Part shown: positions 39,145-48,699 of the stretch, piece after piece | Numbering within the stretch: position 1 is the stretch's first letter | Layout of the letters: each line of letters starts with the position of its first letter | The notes under the pieces: model-generated | What the model was told of the DNA's origin: nothing | The model's database searches: none | Seen by the model: only the letters and a program-made list of their open reading frames with translations | Origin: Variimorphobacter saccharofermentans | GTDB taxonomy: Bacteria; Bacillota; Clostridia; Lachnospirales; Lachnospiraceae | Direction of reading: 5' to 3' | Assembly (NCBI RefSeq): GCF_014174405.1 | Contig: NZ_JACEGA010000001.1 | Location: 2,137,001-2,201,000 of the forward strand | Length of the DNA stretch: 64,000 nt | Made by a program: the position numbers and the translations under genes

Positions 39145-39408
39145 TTGGCTAACATTAAATCTGCTAAGAAAAGAATCTTAGTAACTGCGACTAAGACTGC
39201 AAGAAATAAGCAAATCAAGTCCAAGGTTAAGACGATGATTAAAAAAGTAGATGCTGCTGTTGCTGCAGGTGATAAAGAGCTTGCGAAAGCAAACTTAGTT
39301 CAGGCAGTTTCTGAAATTGATAAGGCATGCTCAAAGGGTGTATTCCACAAGAATACAGCTGCTAGAAAAGTATCTCGTTTAACCAAGGCTATCAATAATA
39401 TTGCATAA
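39145..39408 (+). CDS. rpsT: 30S ribosomal protein S20
   Basis: An 87-residue basic protein (ANIKSAKKRILVTATKTARN ... RLTKAINNIA). The start is a TTG at 39145 with GGAGG 8 bases upstream; the frame begins earlier at another TTG but the added residues cover the ribosome site. A UUG start is also used by E. coli rpsT, where it is part of S20 autoregulation. This is one of the few plus-strand genes in the left part of the window. Confidence 0.96.
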   Translation: MANIKSAKKRILVTATKTARNKQIKSKVKTMIKKVDAAVAAGDKELAKANLVQAVSEIDKACSKGVFHKNTAARKVSRLTKAINNIA

Positions 39409-39423
39409 TATATCATTAATTAA

Positions 39424-39448
39424 GGCTGTCCGACGGACAGCCTTTTTT
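39424..39448. terminator. rpsT terminator (bidirectional)
   Basis: GGCTGTCC, a 3-base loop, GGACAGCC, then TTTTTT on the plus strand and an A run on the other side giving T's on the minus strand. It separates rpsT from the convergent SLH gene. Confidence 0.92.
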
Positions 39449-39463
39449 GATACATTATAATAT

Positions 39464-41746
39464 TTAATATAATACTCCATTCTGTTGTACCTTGATAAAG
39501 TTCAGTATCAGTGTTACTGCATCTAATCTGGTCACGTTACTTTTTGCGTTGAATTTGTTGTCCTTATCTCCTTCCATAAGCCCTAATCCCTTCGCAAGTG
39601 CTACTGCTCCAAGATATTTTTGCTGGATGTTGCTTTCATCCTGATAACCGGTTTTATATACACCCTTGATTGCTGAAACCTTCTCCAGACCAAGCTTATT
39701 GATAAATAACTGTGCCACTTCTTCTCTGGTAATTAACTGTGACTCCTGATAATTAGTATCCGAATTAATACCATAATAACCGACCTTTTCAAGTAGCTTA
39801 TTCATTTCACCGATTGTAATAGGTGCTTCCGGTTTAAAGTATTCCCCTTCAAATCCAATATTCATATCTGACAATAACATTACATCCCGATATTTTTCTG
39901 CATCTGTTATATCCAAATAGGTATAGGGTTTCTCTTTTTTATATACCTTTCCATCATAATCCAGTTGTTCACCAGTGAATGGAGATATATAGGACGGATT
40001 AATATCCGGACGATATACCAGTCTCACTTCATATTCTGTTGAATTCGGATTATAATATTGGGAGTTGTTATTATCATATTTGTGAATGGCATTAATTTCA
40101 TATTTTAAACCAAATCCATCCATACCTAGGTAGTAATCCATTGCTTTTTCAGGCGATATAGCACCCTTTGATGATTCGAAGGAAATCTTATAATCCCAGT
40201 TGGATCCGTAAGAATATATCTTACCGGTAATACCATCAACCGAACCATAGATACTATTGTATGGATACTCGATACCTTCATTGACTCTGTTATACCGATA
40301 GGAATAACCACCATAAACAGGCGTATCTTTTTTATAATATGCAACATAATCTTCACTTTGGTCAGATAGAACGGAGTTCTCCAGACGGTTTTTAATCTGT
40401 GATTTTAAAAATTTCTCTAATATTTCTTTTCCTTCTTCTTTATTATAAGCTATTTTTACGCTTTCCCATTTTTGTGTTTTATCATTATAGTAGCTTTTTA
40501 CGCTGGCATAATAGCTTAAAATCATTCCAGTCTTAGCATCTACTGTTGCATATGCATAAGCCCTATAAGTATCCTTATCTTTTTCATAATCCACGCTTCT
40601 TGGGTCACGTAGTTCTATATTCCATACATAAGAAGTATCCCCATCTCCGTTATCCCATTTATTTAGTGAAGCCGTAATTTCCTTTAAATTCTTATCTAGA
40701 AGTAAATACTTATTACCCGTTACTTTTTTGATTGCCTCGGACTTCGTGATTAAATTCTTTAACTCTTCAACCTTCTTTAATTCATCTGCAGAAAGCTCCA
40801 TGGAAACAGTACCCGTATCTGCGCTTCTTGCTGCCTCATTTTTTGCCTTGCTGTTCAAATTACTTCCATAAGCAGCATCAACCCACTCATTTTGAGTAAG
40901 ATATACCTTACCGGAATTAGCATCAACTGAGATATAATATTCGGTGGGTTCATATACCAAATATGCTTTCTTTAAGCTGCTGTTAGAAGCATTCCCTAAT
41001 TTATCATAAATCCAATAGGAATCAGTCTGATAAGTCAGCTTCATCTTCATATTTTCTTTAATGATTTTAACTGCTTCTTCTTTCGATAATGAGGTTACAT
41101 GGGAAGGTATCTTAATACCGTAAAGCCAATTAATCGACACTCCCATAACTTCACCGGTTGTATTATTAACTTGTACATTAACGCCATTATCCGGAAATGG
41201 AATACCATTCTCTATTCTTTGAAATTGAAAGCTATAATTTCCTGAGTATGCACCTTCATAGGTTGAGTTCACAAGCTCCAGCTTACCTTTGGTCTCCGGT
41301 GCAATCTTTTCAATAAAATTCTCAGCTTTTTTTACTAGCTCGTTTTGTAAATAATTTGCTAAACCTGCTTCATTTTCCTTAGAATAATCATATTTACTAT
41401 ATTGGGTTATATGATTATCCACATCACAATTCACTTGAATATAGCTCTCTTTTCCAGGAATTCTCCAGGTAAAGCTCCAAAATGCCTCATAATATGAGCT
41501 GGTATCATAAAAATAATAATCAAATTCTGAATATTCCTTTGGAATGGTAATTCTAGCTTTAACGGCCTTAATCGCAGCCTCCATATCATAATCGGAAGAG
41601 TCTGTCTTTCCCGATGCCGCAGGTACCTCTTCCTTCGTTACCATTGCAGTATTCGTTGCGATTTCATCAGCCTTTACGTAATCGTATAACGGAATGGAAG
41701 AAGCAAGTAATACACCGCTAAATAAAACTGCAAACACTTTTTTCAT
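39464..41746 (-). CDS. S-layer homology protein with YcdB/YcdC repeats
   Basis: A 760-residue exported protein. A signal peptide (MKKVFAVLFSGVLLASSIPLYDYVKA) is followed by two tandem YcdB/YcdC (PepSY-like) regions, each with a motif of the type NGIPFPDNGVNVQVNNTTGEV or EGIEYPYNSIYGSVDG, and by C-terminal SLH repeats from about residue 630 (EAPITIGEMNKLLEKVGYYG, ITREEVAQLFINKLG, VTRLDAVTLILNFIK). SLH repeats bind secondary cell-wall polymers, so this is a surface protein. The function of YcdB domains is unknown. AAGGAG precedes the ATG. Confidence 0.85.
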   Translation of the reverse strand: MKKVFAVLFSGVLLASSIPLYDYVKADEIATNTAMVTKEEVPAASGKTDSSDYDMEAAIKAVKARITIPKEYSEFDYYFYDTSSYYEAFWSFTWRIPGKESYIQVNCDVDNHITQYSKYDYSKENEAGLANYLQNELVKKAENFIEKIAPETKGKLELVNSTYEGAYSGNYSFQFQRIENGIPFPDNGVNVQVNNTTGEVMGVSINWLYGIKIPSHVTSLSKEEAVKIIKENMKMKLTYQTDSYWIYDKLGNASNSSLKKAYLVYEPTEYYISVDANSGKVYLTQNEWVDAAYGSNLNSKAKNEAARSADTGTVSMELSADELKKVEELKNLITKSEAIKKVTGNKYLLLDKNLKEITASLNKWDNGDGDTSYVWNIELRDPRSVDYEKDKDTYRAYAYATVDAKTGMILSYYASVKSYYNDKTQKWESVKIAYNKEEGKEILEKFLKSQIKNRLENSVLSDQSEDYVAYYKKDTPVYGGYSYRYNRVNEGIEYPYNSIYGSVDGITGKIYSYGSNWDYKISFESSKGAISPEKAMDYYLGMDGFGLKYEINAIHKYDNNNSQYYNPNSTEYEVRLVYRPDINPSYISPFTGEQLDYDGKVYKKEKPYTYLDITDAEKYRDVMLLSDMNIGFEGEYFKPEAPITIGEMNKLLEKVGYYGINSDTNYQESQLITREEVAQLFINKLGLEKVSAIKGVYKTGYQDESNIQQKYLGAVALAKGLGLMEGDKDNKFNAKSNVTRLDAVTLILNFIKVQQNGVLY

Positions 41747-41920
41747 AAATTATCTCCTTTCATCATTATGTTATTTTGTATTCTCTAGCAATTAGACGAA
41801 GCATAATATTCCAAGGTTTCATATTATTTGATATAAATATAGGATTATTATAACTTGATTGAAGATGCGAGTATAGTATTTCGTTCTATTACTAATCCAC
41901 GAATGGGTATTAAGCTCCTT

Positions 41921-44122
41921 TTATACCGAAGTATCATCACGCAATACATCAATCAAACTGTATTTAAACATCTTTTTTCCTCCAAAATAATAGGCTAGTG
42001 CTACAAAACCAAAGATAGTTAGACTAAATATTATAGCTGGAACAATCGGGGCTTCTACTAAGAATTCCATTGGATTTAAATAACTCGCATTGATTGCGAA
42101 TACAACAAATATCACCGTTAAAGGCAGCGTAATCAAAAGCGGACGTCCAGCAATAACCATCGCTTCTATACAAAACATTTTCCGCAAGCCCTCCGGTGTC
42201 AGTCCCACGGACAAATACTGGGCAAATTCCCGTTTTCTTTGTCGCAGAAGCCCTAATGTATTGGAAAAAACATTTGAGATTCCGATAGCCGCAAGTAAGG
42301 AACAAAGCGCAACTATCATCAGTTTATAACCACCTATCATCTTATCATTTGTAATCTTATTCTCAATCCGGTTCTCGATTTCAGTTTCATACGCCGGACC
42401 TACTAGCAGTGATATGTCTTCTTCCAGTGCATCCAATTCATCAATTGTGGCCCCTTCTCTGGAAAGTATTCGGATGTAGGTATCTGCTTCAACACCTTCT
42501 ATCTTCCCCGATATTTTCTTCCATAATGACACTGGAATAAACTGCACCATGGTATAATTGTCATACTCTTCCCTCAAAGCAGGAACCTTCTGAGTATAAG
42601 CAATCACAGGAATATCAACTGTTTCTCCCTCTTTTACCTCATTCTGCAAGATGATTGTCTCTCTGTCTTCCTTCACATAGGGAATATATCTTTTATAGCG
42701 AAAATTACTATTCAAACTGTCCCATATTTGATTTAAAATGACTGTCCCGTCAAGCCGGGGTACTATACCGATTTGCTCACAATAATTTGTAAATCCAGCA
42801 TCATCCATTATGACAACCGAAGACTTTACCCAACATGTATCTGCCTCCTTGGAAGCTGATGTCTCCGTAAAAATACCCAGACCGCCTAATGTTCTCAACT
42901 CCTCACTTTGCCATTCCTCTGATATAGGAGTGACAGCCTCTGCTTTCTGATACACAATGCAATTTCTTACTCCCTCCAGTTCATGTAAATCCATAGTCAG
43001 TCCAAAATTTTCTATCTTTGTTTCTTTTATTGTTACCATTACGTCCCATGCATCCTGATATCTTTCAAAATAGGTATGTTTTGTACTGATGCCCATAAGG
43101 GCAAAAAAACATAACATCATAGTAAAGCCAAGAAAAGAAAGTGTCAGGGATATCGTAGAAGTACGTAGAGCTTTTTTCTGTGCCTTCAATGCATTTCCCG
43201 CTAACTCCCCTTCAATTCCAAATAGCAATGATAAAATGCGGGAATTCTTTTTCTTTTTTAACTGTAATTCTCCCAAATTACGGACGGCTTCCAGCGGTGT
43301 TAGCTTGCTTAGCTTTCTTGCAGGTAGCCACGCGGAGAAAAATACTGTTATAACAGAGGACAGGATGGCAATCGCAAATACTGCAGGATGATAGTGAAAA
43401 ATCGCTACATGCCGTCCCACCACATTCGCTGCGATTAAATTGGCTCCTTTATATACCCCCATACTGAGAGCTATTCCCATGAAATTGCCAAGCAAAATCG
43501 GTACCGCACAAAGTATGGCTGCCTCCTGAATCAGACAAATCATAATTTGTCTTGGTGTGGCTCCAATACTGGATAAAATACCGAACTGATGAATTCTCGC
43601 ACTCATGGAAACCGCAAAGGAATTGCGGATAACCAAAATCAGGGAAAATGAGACAAATATCAGTACAGCCAGATAAAACGCTAACAAAAGCGGGGGTTCT
43701 TCGTCCTGTGGGTCATGAATAAAATACCTGGACAAAAGTAACAAATGATATGTGGCCGCATCATCTTCTAAACCCAGCTGTTCAATAATCAATGGCATAT
43801 CCTGAAAAATCGTCCTTGGATTTCGAAAGTAAACATCTACCACTAATTCCTGTTCTTTTGATAACTTTTCATTAATGACTGTTCTTTCTACGTTGGCAGT
43901 ATTCTTTATGGTGAGTAAATCCTCCTCATCTAAATCTCCGGTAATACGTCCCTGCCAATCCCCTTCCTCCAAAATAATCTGTTCGACCTCATACATCCAG
44001 GCATTATAAAACAGGCTGGACAGAAAAGATAAAAACAGACTGGAGATGAGAGCCGCCACTATAATTGACACACTGGAAGATCGGTTATTCTTTATAAAGC
44101 TTATTGAATAATCTTTCCACAT
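41921..44122 (-). CDS. FtsX-like ABC transporter permease
   Basis: A 733-residue membrane protein with FtsX-like permease repeats: an N-terminal helix, a group of helices at about residues 145-265, a large extracytoplasmic domain from about 350 to 590, and a final group of helices at about 610-720. Conserved segments include RIHQFGILSSIGATPRQI and RKREFAQYLSVGLTPEGLRK. It lies 5 bases downstream of the ATPase gene, forming a MacB/BceAB-type exporter or mechanotransmission system. No sensor kinase or response regulator lies beside it, so it does not look like a BceRS-linked peptide resistance system. The substrate is unknown. Confidence 0.85.
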   Translation of the reverse strand: MWKDYSISFIKNNRSSSVSIIVAALISSLFLSFLSSLFYNAWMYEVEQIILEEGDWQGRITGDLDEEDLLTIKNTANVERTVINEKLSKEQELVVDVYFRNPRTIFQDMPLIIEQLGLEDDAATYHLLLLSRYFIHDPQDEEPPLLLAFYLAVLIFVSFSLILVIRNSFAVSMSARIHQFGILSSIGATPRQIMICLIQEAAILCAVPILLGNFMGIALSMGVYKGANLIAANVVGRHVAIFHYHPAVFAIAILSSVITVFFSAWLPARKLSKLTPLEAVRNLGELQLKKKKNSRILSLLFGIEGELAGNALKAQKKALRTSTISLTLSFLGFTMMLCFFALMGISTKHTYFERYQDAWDVMVTIKETKIENFGLTMDLHELEGVRNCIVYQKAEAVTPISEEWQSEELRTLGGLGIFTETSASKEADTCWVKSSVVIMDDAGFTNYCEQIGIVPRLDGTVILNQIWDSLNSNFRYKRYIPYVKEDRETIILQNEVKEGETVDIPVIAYTQKVPALREEYDNYTMVQFIPVSLWKKISGKIEGVEADTYIRILSREGATIDELDALEEDISLLVGPAYETEIENRIENKITNDKMIGGYKLMIVALCSLLAAIGISNVFSNTLGLLRQRKREFAQYLSVGLTPEGLRKMFCIEAMVIAGRPLLITLPLTVIFVVFAINASYLNPMEFLVEAPIVPAIIFSLTIFGFVALAYYFGGKKMFKYSLIDVLRDDTSV

Positions 44123-44127
44123 TTTAC

Positions 44128-44808
44128 TTACCCCCGTTTCTGATCACTGGTAATGTGTCCATCCTCAATCGTCACAACACGATCTGCTTCCTGCGCCATT
44201 CTCTCATCATGAGTAACTAATAAAATGGTTTGCTCTAAGTTACGGTTGGATATTTTCAGCATATCTATAATTTCTTTTGAATTCTTCTGATCCAGATTAC
44301 CAGTAGGTTCATCAGCAAGTAGAATAGCTGGACGATAAATCAAGGATCTTGCAATAGCCACACGCTGCTGTTGTCCACCGGATAATTGATTTGGAAGAGC
44401 TTCCAGTTTGTTCGCTATGCCCAGTGTATTTACCACCTGTTCAAAGTATTCCTGATCATGCTTTTTCCTATCTAGTAAAAGTGGCATAAGAATATTCTTT
44501 CGGATAGTAAGCGTTGGAATCAAATTATAAAATTGATAAACCAACCCTATCTTTCTACGCCGAAAAATAGCTGCCTGCGTTCTATTCATATTAGAAATAT
44601 CCGTTCCATCAATCACTACTTTTCCTTCTGTTGGCTGATCTACACTGCCTAGAATATGTAAAAGTGTAGATTTCCCTGAACCAGATGCACCTACGATTGC
44701 GACAAATTCCCCTTTTTCAACGGACAGTTCTATTTTATCTAAAGCAACTACCTTGTTTTCACCTGAACCATATACCTTTCTGATATTTTCACATTTTAGA
44801 ATTTCCAT
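44128..44808 (-). CDS. ABC transporter ATP-binding protein, LolD/MacB type
   Basis: A 226-residue ATPase. Walker A GASGSGKSTLL, Q-loop YQFYNLIPTL, signature LSGGQQQRVAIARSL, Walker B ILLADEPTGNLD and H-loop LLVTHDE are intact. It powers the FtsX-like permease encoded just downstream. The start is the ATG at 44808 with GGGGG upstream; the frame extends to 44841 without homology. The motif at 44930-44962 is the only upstream regulatory candidate. Confidence 0.93.
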   Translation of the reverse strand: MEILKCENIRKVYGSGENKVVALDKIELSVEKGEFVAIVGASGSGKSTLLHILGSVDQPTEGKVVIDGTDISNMNRTQAAIFRRRKIGLVYQFYNLIPTLTIRKNILMPLLLDRKKHDQEYFEQVVNTLGIANKLEALPNQLSGGQQQRVAIARSLIYRPAILLADEPTGNLDQKNSKEIIDMLKISNRNLEQTILLVTHDERMAQEADRVVTIEDGHITSDQKRG

Positions 44809-44929
44809 AATACCCCCTAGTATTGAATACATATTATTCACTATTCATTATGATATAGTAAATTGTCACTGGACCTATCAGATTTACTTATATCCTCATA
44901 TTACCATTTATGGTATTTTTCATCAACAT

Positions 44930-44962
44930 TAGAAAGTATACTTTGCGAACTTACTATTGTAA
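44930..44962 (-). promoter_or_regulatory. Conserved 33-bp motif upstream of the ABC transporter (shared with hemW)
   Basis: The minus strand contains ACAATAGTAAGTTCGCA and then AAGTATACTTTCTAA, of which AAAGTATACTTT is a perfect 12-bp palindrome. It matches the hemW motif at 34251-34283 at roughly 28 of 33 positions. It follows the tRNA terminator and lies about 120 bases before the ATPase start. Confidence 0.45.
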
Positions 44963-44967
44963 TGAAT

Positions 44968-45001
44968 AAAAAAAGTGCAATCGATTATTACGACTGCACT
45001 T
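44968..45001 (-). terminator. tRNA-Ser terminator
   Basis: The minus strand has AAGTGCA...TGCACTT with an extended inner stem and a T7 tail, 8 bases after the tRNA 3' end: a strong intrinsic terminator. Confidence 0.92.
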
Positions 45002-45008
45002 TAGTTAA

Positions 45009-45096
45009 CGGAAGCGGTGGGATTCGAACCCACGAGCCCCGTTAGGGACTACCTGATTTCGAGTCAGGGCCGTTATGACCACTTCGATACGCTTCC
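45009..45096 (-). tRNA. tRNA-Ser (anticodon CGA)
   Basis: The minus strand folds as a class II tRNA: acceptor GGAAGCG with CGCTTCC, D arm, anticodon stem CCTGA/TCAGG with loop CTCGAAA (anticodon CGA, reads UCG), a long variable arm (GTCCC with GGGGC) and a T arm with GGTTCGAATCC. The discriminator is G and CCA is not encoded. It is immediately followed by a terminator. Confidence 0.97.
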
Positions 45097-45135
45097 ATAT
45101 TTATAATGACAATAACATCCATAAGGATATTGTTG

Positions 45136-46122
45136 TTATCTACCTTGCTTCTTGCTGAAAGTTAAGATAAATAATTCTACCCCGATTTTTTCTAACATTC
45201 TGCCTGTTTTAATCTGTTCCTCAATATCTGTTCCGAATTCCAAAGCATTCTTTAATTGTTTTATCGTGAAATTTCTGGACTGTCCAAGATATTTACTAAC
45301 CGCAAAGGGAGGAACGCCAAGCTTCTCACTCATATTAGAGGATGGAAATCCCAATGTTTGTAACTCCTTGGCTTGTAATAAGATGTTGAAATGCCTGATT
45401 ATTAAGTAAAGTATGGACATTGGCTTCTCTCTTACTGAAAGAAGATCATAATATAGTTCAAGAGCCTTATCGGGTTGTTGATTACCTATGGCATCAATCA
45501 TCTGAAAGATTTTACCACTGACCTGAGTCGTAATCACAGCATCAATATCCTCAGGTAAAATGATATCCTTATTTAATGTGTAGCTAATAAGCTTTTGAAC
45601 TTCATTTGCAATATTAACCATATCGGTTCCGGTTTTATCAAGCAAATAAAGAACGGTTGATTCCGAAATTCGTTTCCCTTCGGCATCCAGCAGGGATATA
45701 ACAAAGAGCTTCAGGTTCTTTTCATCCAGACCATTCATTTCAGACACAGTACCATGGTCTTTCACAAATTTATACAATTTATTACGTTTGTCAATCTCTG
45801 ATTCCACAAAAAGAATGATGGTACTTGCGGGAATGTCGGCAATTAGTCCACTTAACTCGCTTTGCGCTTTAAACAGCCCGCTGTTCTCAATAATGATTAA
45901 CCTGTAATCACTAAAAAAGGGTAATGTCTGAGCTATCTGTGATACTTTGTCGGGATCCACATCCCTTCCCTCAAAGTAAGAAAAATTCATATCAGAGTCA
46001 TCCTTCAATATCGCATTCTTCAATTTATCCCTGTATAGCTTTTTTAAATAATCTTCACTGCCATATAATAAATAGTAAGATTTGAAGCTTCCGGTACGAA
46101 TATGTTCTTTGATGACCTTCAT
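45136..46122 (-). CDS. holA: DNA polymerase III subunit delta
   Basis: A 328-residue clamp-loader subunit (MKVIKEHIRTGSFKSYYLLYGSEDYLKKLYRDKL at the start, then SLLDAEGKRISESTVLYLLDKTG). It opens the beta clamp for loading. The ATG at 46122 has GGGAG 8 bases upstream; a GTG two codons earlier is too close to it. It lies between lepB and the tRNA gene; the more usual rpsT neighbour is 6 kb away. Confidence 0.93.
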   Translation of the reverse strand: MKVIKEHIRTGSFKSYYLLYGSEDYLKKLYRDKLKNAILKDDSDMNFSYFEGRDVDPDKVSQIAQTLPFFSDYRLIIIENSGLFKAQSELSGLIADIPASTIILFVESEIDKRNKLYKFVKDHGTVSEMNGLDEKNLKLFVISLLDAEGKRISESTVLYLLDKTGTDMVNIANEVQKLISYTLNKDIILPEDIDAVITTQVSGKIFQMIDAIGNQQPDKALELYYDLLSVREKPMSILYLIIRHFNILLQAKELQTLGFPSSNMSEKLGVPPFAVSKYLGQSRNFTIKQLKNALEFGTDIEEQIKTGRMLEKIGVELFILTFSKKQGR

Positions 46123-46199
46123 ATGCACTACTCCCGTTTATTCGAACATTATTTATTCTACCTAATTCCTATGTAAAATGCAATAGCTAAATATAGAAA

Positions 46200-46892
46200 T
46201 TAATCAATGGTACCAAACCGTTTTAACGGTAAAATCCTTAATATAGCTCGGCCTCCAATATTCTCTTTTTTTACATTGCCAACCTCTTCTGTCCGGCTAT
46301 CCTTACTTACATTACGGTTATCACCCATTACAAAATATTCATCATCAGCAAGAGTAATTGGCTGTGCTGCCCTGCCAGGATCTTCAATAGGTTCTTTACC
46401 ATAGTTTTCTTCTAAAATTTCACCATTAATGTAAATCTTACTATCAATAATCTGCACTGTTTCTCCTGGCAAGCCGATGATTCGCTTTACATAATATTCT
46501 TCATTATCACGACCATAGGGATAAAATACTATGATATCAAAACGATCCAATGCATCGAAGCGGTAGGACAATTTCTCTACATATAATTGTTCTCCGTTTA
46601 ATAAAGTATCCGCCATGGAGGAGCCATCAACAATTGTTCTTTGTAGAACAAAATTAGGAACGATATATACACAGATAAATATGAGCATAGCGTAGAAAAT
46701 TAAATCATATACAATCCCTGCCATATTACTTTTCTTTTCCTTTGCATTTTCGGATTGTAAATCAGCATCAGAAGCTTCTATTCCGTCCTCAAATATCTCA
46801 GAATCAGACAGGTAGCTATCTTCATATGAGATTGCTGTATTAGTTTCATAATCTCCATCCATTTTTACGCTTTCCTCTGGTTCTAAAGCCAT
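46200..46892 (-). CDS. lepB: Signal peptidase I
   Basis: A 230-residue membrane protease. An acidic N-terminal cytosolic head of about 55 residues precedes one membrane helix (GIVYDLIFYAMLIFICVYIV). The catalytic Ser92 lies in DGSSM and the general-base Lys136 in YYVKRIIGLPGE; box E is GDNRNVSKDSR. It cleaves Sec and Tat signal peptides on the outer face. ATG at 46892 has GGAAG 7 bases upstream. The acidic head is unusual in length for type I peptidases but seen in Lachnospiraceae. Confidence 0.93.
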   Translation of the reverse strand: MALEPEESVKMDGDYETNTAISYEDSYLSDSEIFEDGIEASDADLQSENAKEKKSNMAGIVYDLIFYAMLIFICVYIVPNFVLQRTIVDGSSMADTLLNGEQLYVEKLSYRFDALDRFDIIVFYPYGRDNEEYYVKRIIGLPGETVQIIDSKIYINGEILEENYGKEPIEDPGRAAQPITLADDEYFVMGDNRNVSKDSRTEEVGNVKKENIGGRAILRILPLKRFGTID

Positions 46893-47003
46893 GCTATAAC
46901 TTCCTTTCCATACCTTTTTGGTATATTGCCTATACACGATAAAGCACCTTCATACTTACTGATATGAAAGTGCTAATGAATTCGTTATCCTTTTACGACA
47001 ATA

Positions 47004-47258
47004 TTACGAAGCAGACTCATCCTTTTTCTCATCATCACCAACAATTTTTACTTTTGATTGGTATAATTCTTCCACTGCAATTGACAAAGGCTTCGGATAT
47101 ACAACATCAACCATTGGTTGTGCACCGTCAATAATCTGTCTTGCTCTTCTCGCAGTTGCAATAACGATGGAGTATCGACTGTTAACTACAGGCTGTTCTC
47201 CTGGCTCCACCTCGCTGTTTACTATTTTCATTAAATCGTTATATGATGGATGTAACAT
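47004..47258 (-). CDS. rpoZ: RNA polymerase omega subunit
   Basis: An 84-residue protein (MLHPSYNDLMKIVNSEVEPG, NSRYSIVIATARRARQIIDG). It stabilises beta-prime in core RNA polymerase. The ATG at 47258 has AAGGAG 8 bases upstream; the earlier ATG at 47264 is too close. The usual Firmicute order is yicC-remA-gmk-rpoZ, but gmk is missing between remA and rpoZ. Confidence 0.93.
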   Translation of the reverse strand: MLHPSYNDLMKIVNSEVEPGEQPVVNSRYSIVIATARRARQIIDGAQPMVDVVYPKPLSIAVEELYQSKVKIVGDDEKKDESAS

Positions 47259-47369
47259 ATTCATATCTCCTTCCAGTTGTATACATTTTATTATGAATCA
47301 TATTATCACTAATCAAATAAGTTAAAACTATATTTGAAGAATTATCATTTTGCTCTATTGTAAATAAAA

Positions 47370-47645
47370 TTAATCTGTTAATCCATTCTCTGAAAAATCC
47401 GAATTATCCTTTTGATTAACCCGCCCGGCTATGGTTTCGGGAAGTAATGAAGATAATATCAGATGACCACTTTCCGTGACAATCACTGCTTTCGTTCTTC
47501 TACCACAGGTGGCATCAATTGCCATCCCACTGTCCTTAGCTGACTGTACCATCCGCTTAATAGGAGCGGCTTCCGGGCTGATAATACTAATAATTTTACT
47601 ACTATTTACAACATTTCCAAATCCCACATTCACTAGCTTACTCAA
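47370..47645 (-). CDS. remA: RemA family regulator (DUF370)
   Basis: A 91-residue DNA-binding protein (LVNVGFGNVVNSSKIISIISPEAAPIKRM, ATCGRRTKAVIVTESGHLILSSLLPETIAGR). In Bacillus RemA activates biofilm-matrix and osmoprotection genes. The start is a TTG with GAGG 7 bases upstream. It follows yicC by 24 bases. Confidence 0.93.
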   Translation of the reverse strand: MSKLVNVGFGNVVNSSKIISIISPEAAPIKRMVQSAKDSGMAIDATCGRRTKAVIVTESGHLILSSLLPETIAGRVNQKDNSDFSENGLTD

Positions 47646-47669
47646 AGTTATTCCTCATTTCAAACTTAT

Positions 47670-48548
47670 CTATTCGATATTCTGGATTTGTTCACGAACC
47701 TTTTCGATTTCTGTTTTTAAATCAATAGCCCAATTAGTAACTTCAAGATCATTTGCCTTTGATAGAATAGTATTGGCTTCTCGGTTCATTTCCTGAGCGA
47801 TAAAATCAAGCTTTCTACCGATATTATCACTATCGTTCAGGGTATCCTTCATAGTAAGGATATGACTTCTAAGTCGAACAGTCTCTTCGTCCACACATAT
47901 TTTATCAGCAAATATGGTAACCTCAGTTGCCAGGATACTTTCATCTATCTTTGTATCACCTAATAATTCTGCCACCTTATTTAAAAGCTTATTTCGGTAC
48001 TCGGTCACAATATCCGGTGCTCTGCTTTCAATCTTATCAACCAGGTGGAGCATACCATCCAGCTTCGCGATCATATCCTCTTTCAGACGTTCTCCTTCAG
48101 TAATTCGAGTTTCAACAAATTTGCCTGCAGCTGTTCTGACCGCTTCTTCAACCAGGGTCCACAGCTCCTTTTCATCAATCGTTTGTTCTTCCAGCGTAAA
48201 TACTTCCGGATATCTTGATAACGTCGAAACACGGATGTCATTCTCAATTCCAAATTCTTTGCTCATCTTGTCAAGATTCTCAAAATAGTCTCTTGCTAAA
48301 TCTGCATTATATTTTACACATACATTATTTTCTGTATAATCTTCGTATGTAATAAAAATATCTATCTTACCTCTTCCGATATATTGCTTTAATACATTTC
48401 GGATTCCTGCCTCAAAAAAGCTAAGTTTTTTCGGGAGTTTAATAGAAATATCACAATATCTGTGATTTACCGCTTTCATTTCTACTGTAATTTTACGGTT
48501 TTCATCAGCAATCTCACTTCTCCCAAAGCCTGTCATACTTTTTAACAT
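47670..48548 (-). CDS. yicC: YicC family endoribonuclease
   Basis: A 292-residue protein with the N-terminal YicC signature MLKSMTGFGRSE and VEMKAVNHRYCDISIKLP, and the C-terminal DUF1732 region (GRKLDFIAQEMNREANTILSKAND). Members are endoribonucleases (one promotes decay of RyhB in E. coli). It is first of the yicC-remA-rpoZ run. Confidence 0.93.
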   Translation of the reverse strand: MLKSMTGFGRSEIADENRKITVEMKAVNHRYCDISIKLPKKLSFFEAGIRNVLKQYIGRGKIDIFITYEDYTENNVCVKYNADLARDYFENLDKMSKEFGIENDIRVSTLSRYPEVFTLEEQTIDEKELWTLVEEAVRTAAGKFVETRITEGERLKEDMIAKLDGMLHLVDKIESRAPDIVTEYRNKLLNKVAELLGDTKIDESILATEVTIFADKICVDEETVRLRSHILTMKDTLNDSDNIGRKLDFIAQEMNREANTILSKANDLEVTNWAIDLKTEIEKVREQIQNIE

Positions 48549-48699
48549 AAGGGCTTCACTCTCTCATTTAATCTACATGGTAGCTTAATCTGCCATATAA
48601 GAAGTATTCTTAATTCACATATAAACTCAAATATTATATTCAATTAATTATAAATGAAATAGTATGACAAGTCAATAAGTGAATTGTACTGAACGCAGT

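Noticed and set aside
41921..44808. BceAB-type antimicrobial peptide resistance system
   Set aside because: The permease-ATPase pair fits only broadly; no histidine kinase or response regulator lies nearby.
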